35,723 nucleotides of DNA from Corinectria fuckeliana. Taxonomy: Eukaryota > Ascomycota > Sordariomycetes > Hypocreales > Nectriaceae. The notes beneath the pieces are model-generated. The model searched no databases. It was not told the DNA's origin and saw only the letters and a program-made list of their open reading frames with translations. Made by a program: the position numbers and the translations under genes. Location of the stretch: positions 2,820 through 38,542 of the forward strand of contig WPDH01000029.1 in NCBI GenBank assembly GCA_019137255.1. The letters run 5' to 3'. This document shows positions 22,202 through 33,305 of the stretch, one piece after another (position 1 is the stretch's first letter; the number at the start of each line of letters is the position of its first letter).

Positions 22202-22305
22202 AACCTAGCCACACTTAAGAACCTAGCTATATATAAAAACCTAGTTATACTTAAGAACCTAGCTATACTTAAGAACCTAGCCACACTTAAGAACCTAGCT
22301 ATATT
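22202..22305 (+). repeat. 18-bp tandem repeat, nearly six copies
   Basis: The unit is AACCTAGCTATACTTAAG, with some copies reading AACCTAGCCACACTTAAG. The CCACAC versus CTATAC variation is what RIP would make at CpA. It lies 17 bp after the 47-bp array. Confidence 0.85.
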
Positions 22306-22624
22306 ACCTTATAACTTAACTACTAATATAACTTTAGCTAGATAGAAGTCTCTTAATAATATAAAATTATACTTTAAATATAAACTTATTCTTCTTTATA
22401 TATAGTATTTATAGTAATTTTCTTAGGATTTTTTAAGTACTTATTCTCTTTATTTTCTTAATTTATATATATTTCTTATTAATATAATATTAACTTTATA
22501 AATAATTATCTAGAACTTAGTTAATATTAGTTCTTATAGGTATTCTTAGGGATTATATCTTAATACTATTATATTAAAATTCTTACTTCTTATCTTATAT
22601 TTATTCTTATTATAATTTTAAGAC

Positions 22625-22688
22625 AGCCTTTAGGAATAACTATTAAGAATTATTAATATCTATTTTCTAATAACTATTCTTAAAGGCT
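22625..22688. repeat. Intergenic palindrome H1
   Basis: Arms AGCCTTTAGGAATAACTATT and its near-complement (ending 22688) flank a loop of about 20 bases. This is the leftmost member of a palindrome family that recurs to 34.7 kb. Confidence 0.7.
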
Positions 22689-22919
22689 ACTCTTATATAT
22701 TCTTCTCCTACTATAACTAATCTATCTTATATAAAATACAGCTTAGTATTTTATTTTAACTTTTTTTTTATTATATAATAGTCTAACTAATAAGTAACTA
22801 TAATAGTATTACTATATAAGAAATAAGGCTAACTAGTAATTTAGTAAACTCTAGCTAAAAAGTAAGCTATTATCTAAAAGTGTAATTATATATATTATTA
22901 CTATTAATAAACCCTTATA

Positions 22920-25900
22920 TTATAAATAATATATAAACCCTTTACTAACTTTATTTAGTTTAAATATTTAATACTAACACTCTTATATATCTTACCTACT
23001 ACTAATAATATTACTAGACTTTATATTTATTTACTACTTAATATCCTAACTAATTCCCCTATTTATTTTAATCTTAACCTAGCTATATATAAGCTAGTAA
23101 TAATATACTTTTTAATACTTACTTTTAATATAATTATACTTTCCTAATATAAAGAAAATACTACTAAAGTATTTATATAAGTATACCTTCTATCTCTTAT
23201 AAATATTACTAAAAATATATATCTTAATTACTTATCTTATATAAATTCTAAGGTAAATAGTAGCCTTAGTAATAATACTTTTATTAAATATATATTATAA
23301 AATAATCACCTAATACTTATAAAGGAGATATAGCTTAATAAGAAAGTAAATTCTATAAGAAAGAATATTAGAAAACACCTAAAGATATATAGTACTAATA
23401 TAATAAAAGAGCACTTATTAGATAATTTAAATAGTAGTAGTAACTCTCTTAGTATCTTACTAACATACTAGATTTATAATACTCTAGCTTTACTTTTATC
23501 TTTTATACTAACTAGCTTATAATTTAATAGCCTCCCTTCTTATAATAATAAAAAGCTAGATAATATATAGACTATACTTATAAGAGCTATCTAGAGGAGT
23601 ATAAAAAACACTCTAGATAGTACTAATACTAAGCTAGATAGTACTATACTTTATAAGCTTCTTACCTTTAAGTAGAAATAGCTTATTAGCTACTCTATAT
23701 AAGACTATAAGTATAAATATAAAAATAAGATTAGAATTACTTAGGATAGTATAAGAGTATATAATTAGTATTATTTTATAGTAGATATCTAGTATATACT
23801 TAAGAGTAGTAGTACTTAAGATACTTAGCTCTTATATGTCTTAGATATACTAAAAGACCTTCTTAACCTTACTTTATATAACTAGATACTTAGTGTAAAT
23901 ACTAATAAGTCTAAGAATATTAGTTATATATATTATACTATATTTAAGAAGTCTTTTAACCTAGATATATTACTATTATAGCTCTACTTATACTTATACT
24001 ACTTAGTTAATTTAAAGACTATAGTAATAGTAATTAACTATATATTTAATATTAATAGTTTATATTACTTCTCTTAAAGTCTTACTATAGTATAGTCTAC
24101 TCTCTAGTAGTACTTTACTATATAAGTAATTTTTAATCTTATAAATAATATTCACTTTAGTATTCTTATATACTAAGCAGAAGATATTATCCTCTTATAG
24201 ATAGGCTTACTACTTAGCTAGCTAGCTACTATAAAGCCTATCTATTAGGTTTCTAACTACTACTTTAAGTGTATTACTAGGCTTACTAATATATATATAT
24301 AAATATTCTTTTCTGCTTTATATTAAGGTAAACTAACTAACTTAGTTAAATATACTTACTTACTAATTAAGTAGTTTATATACTAGACTAATAAGGTTAT
24401 ACTCTTATCTATATAAGGTGTTATTAATAATAGTAATATATTATAGTATATTTTTTACTCTTATATAGTAGCTTTAACTAATTTAATAGCTATTTATAAA
24501 GATAAGACTACTTCTATTATAGTACTAAAAAGAGCAGTTAGTAAAACTACTCTAGTAGTTCTTAGGGGATATTTAGCCTGCTTTAAGATAATTTACTATA
24601 ATATATAGCTTATCTACCTAAAAGCTATATAAACTTAGATTTAAGCTTAGACTACTAAGTTTCTTATATACTAAGGTATATATCTCTTCTTATTATCTAA
24701 GAATACTAAGCTTATATATCTTATACCTATTTTTAAATATATTACAAATTACTAGAAGAACTAGTAGGATAAGATAATTAATAAAACTTATATTAACCCT
24801 AATAATACCTATCTTAATATTAGCTAATAGTATACCTCTTATTTATTAGGTGCTTTTGCTTATAATAGCCTACTATAAAGAAAGTATTATCTTAATATAT
24901 TTTATAATATCTACTAGTTATAAAGCTATAACTATAACAGGCTAAGCCTAGGCTAAAAGCTATACTTATAAAAGAATAAGTACTCTTAGGTTATACTTTA
25001 TAATACTATATATATAACTCTTATATATAAAGCATATAGTAGAGAGCTATAATAAAGCCTTATATATATATAGTACTATAATCTTATTAAGGTCTTATTT
25101 AATACTACTAAAAAGTACTTATTTTACTTTTAGATAATTAAGTTTTTAGCTCTTAATCTAGTATATCTTATTAACTAAGGTAAGAGCACTTAAGGCCTTA
25201 ACTAGTATATCTTAACTATTATTATAAGATACTAGCTTAGTAAGCTTTATATTTACTATAATATCTTAGATATAATACTTAATAATACTACCTTTCTTAT
25301 AAGTAGTGTTTAGATAGAGAATAAGATCTTTTTAACTTTTCTCTGCTAAATTATCTAATACTATACTTAATAACTCTCTATAGCTAACCTAACTAAAAAG
25401 GTGCTATATTTTGCTATTATCTTAGCTAATATAGCTAGATTTCTATAGGCTTTTATTAACTACTACTACTTTCTCTTTAAATACTTATACTTAGCTATCT
25501 TAACTAAGTTCTCTCTCTTAAAGATAATTATTATAGTTATAGCCTTATATAGCTTATACTTTTTATACTTCTCTGCTCTTATTATAAAAGAGACTTTACT
25601 ATAAGGTAATTACTAGACTATAAAGTAGTATAAAAATACTTAGGTAGGTAAGAGGATAGTACTTATAGTTAAGTATAAGAGGCTTAAAATAAGTATTAAA
25701 TTTACTACTTATAGCTTTAGCTAGTAGAAACTAAGCAAATTTAACTAGAATATTATATACTTTTATAAAGCTATTAGGGAGTAGATTATAATATGTAATA
25801 GTATACTATATAATAACTATAAGTAGTAGTAAAAGATTCTTAAAGATATATATAATATAAGCTTTTACTTATAGTAGGCTAAGATATAAATTAAGAAGTT

Positions 25901-27059
25901 TTATATTTTTAAACAGCCTAAAGTAAGACTACTTTAGTATAAATACTTACACTTTATAGTAATTAACCTATTTTAGTAGAATATTTAGCATAAGGTATAT
26001 AAGTCTAACTACTAAGTTAGAAAGAGTAATATTATAAACTAGGTACTAGCTAACTTTTCTAATAGGAGGCTGCTTATATTCTGCTATAATACTATAGTAA
26101 ATATATTTTATAACTAATATATAGTTATAAATAATATAATGCTATATTATATTATAAGTAATAGAATATATAGTTATAATTTATATAACCTTTTTAATAA
26201 CCTTTTTACCTTTTAGGCTCTAAAAAGTAGCCTTATAGTATAAAAGAGATAAGTATATAAACTGTTTTATATAGTAGTCTATTAGAGCTATAAGTTTATC
26301 TATTAGACTTTTAGCCTTTAAGTAGCTTATAACTAGTATAAGAAGCTTTATATTCTTATTACTATTATATACTAGGTATTACTATAGCTAATAATAAACA
26401 GGTTTATTAGTATAACTAAGATAGTAGTAAGCTAGGGATTAGAGAGAAGGTATATATAAGTATTAATAATATATAAGCTTTTTAGAATCTTATTTAGCAG
26501 CTTATACTCTTTCTGCCTTATAGTATAAATCCTAGCTATAAGTATAAGTGATTATATAATTAGTACCTACTTACTAACCTAAGCTACTTACCTTTATTAT
26601 AAAGCTTAGTAATCTAGGTATAAGTAGATAAACCTTAAAGATAATAAAAAGTCTTACTTTTACTAGGCTAAGTAAGACCTAATTAGGGTAATAAGAGTAG
26701 CTATTTAGCTTAATAAGCTTAAGATTAGAAGAGGGTATATTCTTACTATAAGTTAAGATTAGGTAAATTACCTTATAATTAAGAAGAGGTTTTTAACACA
26801 CTTCTATCTTATTATTTAGATATAAAATACTATTACTAATAAACTAGAGAGTATATTTTACAAGCTTATTAGTAACTTAACAGGTATAGTTAAGAGATAG
26901 ATACTATTAAATCTAGTAGAGATTACTAGAGAGTTATACCTAAGGTAATATACTATAAATATTATAAGAGTAAGATAAATAGTAAGATAGGTAGGTAAGA
27001 AATAGTATAAAAAAGAAATAAGATATACTACTCTTAACTAAGTATAATAGTTAAAGTGA
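22920..27059 (+). pseudogene. Very long RIP-decayed coding frame A (about 1,380 codons)
   Basis: One plus-strand frame (codons starting at multiples of 3, e.g. 23358) reads as coherent protein across more than 4 kb, broken only by TAA and TAG codons, which RIP makes from CAA, CAG and TGG. Examples: TNNITRLYIYLLLNILTNSP near 23001, KKVNSIRKNIRKHLKIYS near 23340, and LESIFYKLISNLTGIVKR near 26850. The first in-frame TGA, a codon RIP rarely creates, is at 27057-27059 and may be the true stop. I recognise no domain: no polymerase, integrase, helicase or tyrosine-recombinase motif can be defended. Palindrome H1 lies before it and a half-palindrome at 27343 after it. A single long frame favours one gene without introns. 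The start is uncertain. Confidence 0.5.
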
Positions 27060-27342
27060 AAACCTAGACTTATATTATTACTAGTAACTTAATAAAAAAT
27101 AGAAGAGGTAATAAGCCTTATCTTTAAGGATAAGTCTAAGAAAGAGTCTTATTATAACTATAATATAAGTAAAAGGCTATAAAAATAAAATATATAAGTG
27201 TTAGATAATAGTAATATAGTATATAATAGTAATATATTATTCTGCCCTCTTAAAAGAGTTAGATAATAAATATAAAAGAGTTAAAAATAGTAAGAGAGAA
27301 TAGCCTAAAAGGTAGAGTATATACTAATAGGAATATAAAGTA

Positions 27343-27367
27343 ACATCTAGAAATAGTTATTAAGAAA
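27343..27367. repeat. Half-palindrome after frame A
   Basis: ACATCTAGAAATAGTTATTA matches the left arm of the palindrome family, but no right arm follows. Confidence 0.5.
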
Positions 27368-28125
27368 ATTGCCTAACTCTTAAATAACTAAGACTTTAAG
27401 GCTTAAGTCTACTTTAAGTACTCTTAAAGTTAAAAAGGTAGAAAGGGGAAATAAAGCTAAATAGGCAGAGGTAAAAAGAGATTAGGTAATAATAATACCC
27501 CTAGGAGTGTTAAGAGAGCTCTAGATCTTAGAGCTATTAGTTAAGCAGGTGAGATTAGCCTATAAGATAATACTATAAGGCAGGAGAAAGTTATACTTAT
27601 AGGCTAAGAGCTAAGTAGTAGTACTATAAATCTAGTTAAGAGCTTTAAAGATAGATAAGGTCTAAGTAGGGAATTAACTAAGATAGCTACTAAGAGTGAG
27701 CTAAAAAAGGTTAAGAAGGTTAAAAAAGATAATAAAAAAGGTCTTAATACTAGTAATATTACAAAAAGTAGTAATAAGCTTATTACTACTAGTCTTAGTA
27801 TTATAAATAATAAGAGGACTATAACACTAAGTATAATAGTAGCTATAAAGCTTACTCTTACTAGTATAAAGCTTTTTAGTACTCTTAGCCTTCTTAATCT
27901 TAGCACTAAGACCACTAGGGAGGGAAAGAAAGAGAGGGCTAAAATCTTAGAATTAGAATATAATATGCTAGATAAAAAGAGTAATAAGAGCTAGCTAAGA
28001 TAGGAAACAGAAATAGAAAGAGTTTATTAGGCCTAAGATAAGTTATAAGATTAAAGTGTAAACTATAAGAAATATAATATTTACTATAGTAGGTATATTT
28101 TTAAGACCTTATATATATAAAGCTT
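27368..28125 (+). pseudogene. RIP-decayed coding frame B, lysine-rich
   Basis: Two plus-strand stretches read well: 27435-27690 (e.g. IIIPLGVLREL) and, in another frame from 27689, TKSELKKVKKVKKDNKKG followed by TREGKKERAKILELEYNML to about 28125. They may be one basic protein with a frameshift near 27690, two exons, or two small genes. The minus-strand open frame over 27604-27915 is the antisense shadow of this. No family recognised. Confidence 0.35.
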
Positions 28126-28210
28126 TATATAAGATCTCTACTAGTAGTAAATACTAATTAAGAAAAACCTAAACTAAATTATAAAGTAAGAGTAACTATA
28201 TATATTATAC

Positions 28211-28280
28211 CCTCTAAGAATAGTTATTAAGAAAACACTTATAGCCTATAAGACAGCCTTTAGGAATAGTTACTAAGAAA
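28211..28280. repeat. Two half-palindromes in direct orientation
   Basis: CTCTAAGAATAGTTATTAAG (from 28212) and CCTTTAGGAATAGTTACTAA (from 28257) are both left-arm type and 45 bp apart. Two right-arm-type halves follow at 28495-28518 and 28605-28625. The four may form a larger foldback around 28236-28495. Confidence 0.5.
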
Positions 28281-28692
28281 TACCTTATACTAACCCTGAT
28301 TTAGCGCTAGCTTTATACTAACCTTAATCTGCTATTATTACTTATATTTAGTAATAGTAGCTAAAGAGTGGTAAATATATAAATATATAAATATATAATA
28401 GCAGAATTAAAGCTATAAAACCTTAACCCTCTTACTTTTTTTCTTTCTTTTTTCTTTTTATAACTTACTAACTAACTAACCTAAGTAAGTACTTCTAATC
28501 TTAATAGTTATTTCTAGACTCTATTAAACCTAACTCTACTAAACTTAACTCTAACTTTAAATCTAACTTTAAATCTTACTCTTTACTTATTTCCCGCCTT
28601 CTTTTTCTAACAACTATTTCTAGATATAATATTTACTATATTTCCCCTACTTAACCTCTCCCTCTTATAAATTTTATTACCTTATAATAAGA
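28281..28692. other. Spacer with pyrimidine-rich tracts
   Basis: This contains two right-arm-type half-palindromes and CT-rich runs (e.g. CTTTTTTTCTTTCTTTTTTC near 28434). No coding frame is convincing. Confidence 0.4.
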
Positions 28693-28746
28693 TAGCCTCT
28701 AAGAATAGTTATTAGAGATAATCTTAATAGTTATTTCTAGATGCTA
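28693..28746. repeat. Intergenic palindrome H2
   Basis: Runs from TAGCCTCTAAGAATAGTTAT to ATTTCTAGATGCTA. The arms are about 23 bp with a few transition mismatches. It lies before coding frame C. Confidence 0.7.
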
Positions 28747-28889
28747 CTTATATAACCCTTTAGACTATACTGCTAATACTAGTTTTTAGCCCTCTTTTAC
28801 TATATCTTACCTAACTACCTAAGAAATAAATAACTAAATAACTAACTATATAAACTAATCTTATATAAGCTACTTATTAAGTATACTAA

Positions 28890-29497
28890 GTAAGAGTAGC
28901 ATCTTAGGTAAGAGAGGAAAAAAACCTTTAGCCTAAAAGCTTAAGACTATAAAAAAGACCTTACTATAAAATACTAAAAGAAAGGCCCTAAAGTCTATAA
29001 AACTTAGTAAGATAATCTCTTTTACTTATACCTATCTTTCTAGTAGTAAAGCTAACTATAATATAGTCTTACTATTCTTATTATTCTCCTAGTAAGATAA
29101 GAATAATATATGCCTACTAGAAGAGATACTAAAACTATAAGCTAACCTTCTAACTAAACTTACACTTAAAGATAAGAAAAAAGCTATAATTAGCTTAGAG
29201 GACTCTCTTAATATTAACTAAACTATAAACCTTATAGGCTATAAATAAAAAATAAGATATACTATTCTTACTATTTAGCACTTTTATACTTATATTAGGC
29301 AGTCTAAGTTTGTTTATTACCTACTAGCAGCTAGTAGTAAAAAGATACTAAATAATAATATTATAGTATAAAATATATAAGCTTATAATCACTTAAAATA
29401 TACTTACCTTCTTAGAGCTAAAAAGCTACTAAAGAATAAGATAATATAAGCAGCTTATCTAGGATTTAAGTATATATATATCTTATTTTACTTTTAA
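28890..29497 (+). pseudogene. RIP-decayed coding frame C (about 200 codons)
   Basis: The frame through 28931 reads ALKSIKLSKIISFTYTYLSS, ILKL-stop-ANLLTKLTLKDKKKAI, SLEDSLNIN and LLKNKII-stop-AAYLGFKY to TAA at 29495-29497. I count about a dozen internal TAA/TAG codons, fewer than in the frame I compared, and acidic and lysine codons are well represented. No family recognised. Palindromes lie on both sides (28693-28746 and 29543-29597). Confidence 0.45.
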
Positions 29498-29542
29498 GAT
29501 ACTACTTATAAGTACTTTCTTTCCTCTTATATTAGCCTAAGA

Positions 29543-29597
29543 TAGTATTTAGGAATAGTTATTAGTATCTAATCTTAATAGTTATTCTTAAATACTA
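29543..29597. repeat. Intergenic palindrome H3
   Basis: Runs from TAGTATTTAGGAATAGTTAT to GTTATTCTTAAATACTA. It is 55 bp with a short loop, and starts 46 bp after the apparent stop of frame C. A CT-rich stretch separates it from H4. Confidence 0.75.
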
Positions 29598-29640
29598 TTT
29601 TAAGCCTTTTTTCTCTTTTTTTCTTTTGCCTAAATAACTA

Positions 29641-29699
29641 AGCGGGATTTAGAAATAGTTATTAATATCTAGTCCTAATAGTTATTCTTAGATACTATC
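29641..29699. repeat. Intergenic palindrome H4
   Basis: The left arm GGGATTTAGAAATAGTTATT and the right arm GTTATTCTTAGATACTATC pair with some transition mismatches. H3 and H4 form a pair about 44 bp apart, between frames C and D. Confidence 0.65.
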
Positions 29700-29741
29700 T
29701 TAAGCTATCTGTTTCTACCTCTTATTTATATAGTACTAATA

Positions 29742-31019
29742 TAATAAATAAGTATAACCTTACTTTAGCTACTTATCACACTTTTTAAACACTATAAGCT
29801 AGAGTGTAATATATTAAATATTAAGAATATTAGTAGAAAGCTACTAACTATAATAAAAATTTAAGATAAGTTTTATATATTATATAGTACTTATAGCTAG
29901 CTTAGTAATAAGCTTAAGTAATCTAAAAAGATACTAATCTCCTCTTTAAGAGGAAAAAACCTTTTTTTTCTAGTAGAGTAAAACATATAGGTAAATAATA
30001 TTAATATAATATTAATAGTTCTTACTTATACTTTTCGCCTTATAGATAATAACCTTATAATCTTTTACTAAAAGGATAATATAAATACTAACTATTATAT
30101 TTAGAGTTACTACTATAAGAATTAGTAATAGGCTATTATTATAGTTTATATAGTAAAAAGCTGCTAATCTATAGTAAAAAACTACCTGTTTAGTACTAAT
30201 AAGAAGGTAAAGATATTATTAAGTTAACTCTTAACCTTCTAGGGGTATATAACTAAAAAGCGCTAAATATAAGTAAAGATAGCTATTATAAAGTACTACT
30301 TTAAGGTTATTACTAAGATTAAGAGAGAACTATATTTTCTTAAAGATAACTTCTCTATAGATAACTTAAAGGTAATAAGCTTATAAGTATTATAAAATCA
30401 AATTATTTATATATTAGATATAATAGATTAGCTAAGTAAGATAGATAAGATAGAGTGTAAGACTATCTTAACTAATATTAATAGTATTCTACTAGATATA
30501 GTATTAAAAGTAATCTTTTAAACCTTTTATATTATTATACTAAGTATTAACTTAGTAGAGTCTCTTATAAGCAGGTTATCTACTAAAAAAGTATACTTAC
30601 TAATAACTAACTGTAAATATACTATAATCTATAAACTTATTAATAGCTAGATTTATATAGCTACTTAAGGCCTATTATACTATCTTATCTTTATAAACTT
30701 TTATATTACTAACCTTACTAAGGTTAAGCTTAGTATAATAGTAATAGTAGAGTAGTATAATAAGCAGGTAGTAACTAATATAAAGACAGCTATATAAGAA
30801 CTATTTAAGTTTATATAATATAAGATAGTACTAAATAATAATAAGCTGTGTAAGCTATATAAATTTAAGTTACTTCTTAAGAAGATTCTCCTACCTAACT
30901 AGAACCTTACTAAGATTTATACTTAGTGGGATATTAACCTAAACATACTTACTATTAACTCTTATAATCTAATAATAATTATAAAGCTACTCTAAATTAT
31001 AAGTATATACCTCTCTTAG
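29742..31019 (+). pseudogene. RIP-decayed coding frame D (about 420 codons)
   Basis: The frame through 29802 reads LITLFKHYKLECNILNIKNI, VITKIKRELYFLKDNFSIDN, SKIDKIECKTILTNINSILL, YNKQVVTNIKTAI and LCKLYKFKLLLKKILLPN. It ends at TAG 31017-31019, where the next palindrome begins. The other two frames have clearly more stops. No motif known to me is present. Orientation and layout match frames C, E and F. Confidence 0.5.
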
Positions 31020-31080
31020 GGTGATATTTAGAAATAGCTATTAGTATCTAATCTTAATAGCTATTCTTAAATATTACCCT
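31018..31080. repeat. Intergenic palindrome H5
   Basis: The longest of the family: AGGGTGATATTTAGAAATAG on the left, TATTCTTAAATATTACCCT on the right, 63 bp in all. It overlaps the apparent stop codon of frame D by two bases. Confidence 0.8.
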
Positions 31081-31532
31081 TTTTTTTCCCTCTTTTTATA
31101 CTAAAAATATACTAATATAATTATAAATATAAATTAACTAGTAAAACTTCTAATCTTACTACTAAGGTTTACCTTTCTCTTAAATAAATATAGTATTAAA
31201 AAGATATTTATTTTTTGCCTTATAATAAGACTGCTTACTAAATAGAGAGAGTATAAAGTTAAGCTTAAACAGGTTAAACTTTTACTAGATAAGTGCCTTT
31301 TTAAGCTTATTCTTCTTTTTATCTTAGCTGCTATACTTAACTAGGTGTTTAATAAACTTAATATGCTTTAGAGGGGTGTTTTCACTATGTATTTACTCTA
31401 CTAGAGCTATAATAATTATCCTAATTTAGATTAAAAGCTATAAACTTTAGATAGCTTATCTAAACTTTAAAAGCTAGTAAACAAGCTAGCTAAAAACTAT
31501 AAGAACCCTAAGGTAAGTCTCCCTCCTGTCTA
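31081..31532. other. Spacer between cassettes D and E
   Basis: It opens with a CT-rich run (TTTTTTTCCCTCTTTTTATA) directly after the palindrome. A short plus-strand frame may exist around 31200-31520 but is not convincing. Confidence 0.35.
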
Positions 31533-31590
31533 AGTAGCATCTAGGAATAGCTATTAGTATAAATTATAATAACTATTTCTAGATACTACC
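31533..31590. repeat. Intergenic palindrome H6
   Basis: Runs from AGTAGCATCTAGGAATAGCT to AACTATTTCTAGATACTACC, with a loop of about 10 bases. It lies just before coding frame E. Confidence 0.8.
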
Positions 31591-31639
31591 TCTCTTATGC
31601 TTTTTATTATACTAACTATAATTATAAACTACTTAAGTG

Positions 31640-33154
31640 ATTATTCTCACCTCTTATACAACTAGAATCACTAGGCTATTAAAATCTGTTATTAGTAAAC
31701 AGATTAACTACTTACAGATAGACTTTCTTACTAAAAGAAATAACCTCTTAGAAGACCTAAAAGAAGACCTTAAGGTTCTTAATAATAGTAATAATTAGCT
31801 TATAATACCTAACCCTAATAAGAAGTCTACTACTTTTTATAAGCCCTAAAAAAAGATACTTATAAATAACAACTAGTTACTAATTATAGTAGATAAGTGT
31901 TACTTTCTTAAGAATATAATTATAGCTAAGAATAAGATATTCTAGTAACTTAAGCAGAATAGCCTTCTCTTAGTATCTATTATACTAATATCTAATTATA
32001 TCTAAAACATCTAAGAGTATCTTACCCTCTTTTAGAACCTTACCTAGCTTATTAGCTAGTTGCTAGTAAAGTATACTAGTATAATATAAACTCTTTATAA
32101 TAAAAAATACTAGGATACTCTTAAGGCAGATAGATACTATAGTAATATTAAACTAGCTAACCTCTTTAAGAAGAATATTATTAACTTAACTCTTCTCTTA
32201 CTCTTTAAGTAGTACTATTACTTAAAGTATAAGAGATATATTAAGTCTAGAAAGAATCTCTTATTTATATACTATTTAACACTTTTTAAGTACTTTATAA
32301 ATAAGTCTAAGTTTAATATAAATATTTTTATACTAGCTATATAACTTATCCTTCTAATAATATCTATATAGTATAGTATATTTATACTTATAATAATACT
32401 AAATAGTTTAGAAATATATATAGGTAAGAGTATTACTAATATAAGTATTATAATAGTAGAGTTATACTTACTAGATAATATTTAGTACTATATAGTAGTA
32501 GAGATTAGTAAGCTATAAGATAAGCTACTAAGCCTAACTAATAAGATACTACTAGAGATACTATCTAATAGGAGGATAGTAAAAAGTGCTATAATAATAC
32601 TTAATAGTATAATATACTAGCACCTTCTTATAATATTAATAGATATAAATAATATAATACTAATAGAACCTACTATTAGAATTATAAGATATATAATAGA
32701 CTTATAAGGTAGCACTCTTATCAGAGAGGCTAACTTTAGTCTAGCACTAGATAAGCTAGTATGCCTAAATAATACTAATAATAAGCCCTAGAACTATAAT
32801 AACCCACTCCTAATTAGCAGGGTAAATATACTAAAAAAGGCTTAATAGTAGTTAAACTAAGTTATAAGAAATAAGCTAAACCTTATAGCTAGTACTAAAA
32901 AGGTTAACTAAGTTGTCTTAATAGACAGCTCTAGTAGTTTCTACTAGGTGTTTTATAATACTAGGACCTTATAAAAGTATAGCTTTTTATTAGATAAGGC
33001 TAGATAAGTCTAGTATATTTTTTAAGATTCCTCTAAGTATATATACATTCTATTAAAAATCCTTATAATATATACTACTAATAATTAACTCTTAGTGTAT
33101 TATAATAATCTTTTAACCTTATAGTATATTTTTTTTCTTTTATCTTATTACTAA
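31640..33154 (+). pseudogene. RIP-decayed coding frame E (about 500 codons)
   Basis: The frame through 31697 reads YLQIDFLTKRNNLLEDLKED, TLKADRYYSNIKLANLFKKN, LKYKRYIKSRKNLLFIYYL, IREANFSLALDKLVCLNNTN and NLIASTKKVN. Interruptions are TAA and TAG only. The last in-frame stop before the palindrome is TAA 33152-33154, three bases before palindrome H7. It is charged, lysine- and aspartate-rich near the N-terminus. No family recognised; RIP has replaced many M, V, T, H, Q and W codons, which hampers recognition. Confidence 0.5.
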
Positions 33155-33156
33155 GC

Positions 33157-33210
33157 TAGCCTTTAAGAATAGCTATTAGTATAAATCTTAACAGCTGTTC
33201 TTAAAGGCTG
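33157..33210. repeat. Intergenic palindrome H7
   Basis: TAGCCTTTAAGAATAGCTAT pairs with ACAGCTGTTCTTAAAGGCTG. The right arm keeps CAG and CTG where the left has TAG and CTA, so the unmutated consensus probably had CAG/CTG. Confidence 0.85.
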
Positions 33211-33250
33211 TCTAACACTTTTATTTTCTTCCCCTACCTAAATTAAGTAG

Positions 33251-33304
33251 TAGCCTCTAAGAATAATTATTAGTATAAATCCTAATAGCTATTCTTAAAG
33301 GCTG
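33251..33304. repeat. Intergenic palindrome H8
   Basis: TAGCCTCTAAGAATAATTAT pairs with ATAGCTATTCTTAAAGGCTG. It follows H7 after a 40-bp CT-rich gap, the same double arrangement as H3 and H4. Confidence 0.85.
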
Positions 33305-33305
33305 T

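Noticed and set aside
24520..24560. Walker A motif in frame A (RAVSKTT could come from GAVGKTT)
   Set aside because: The first glycine of GxxxxGKT would fall on a CTA codon, which cannot come from a glycine codon by RIP.
27604..27915. Minus-strand open frame of 103 codons
   Set aside because: It is leucine/isoleucine-only low-complexity sequence and is antisense to a better, lysine-rich plus-strand frame (TKSELKKVKKVKKDNKKG). RIP removes stops on the antisense of such frames by chance.
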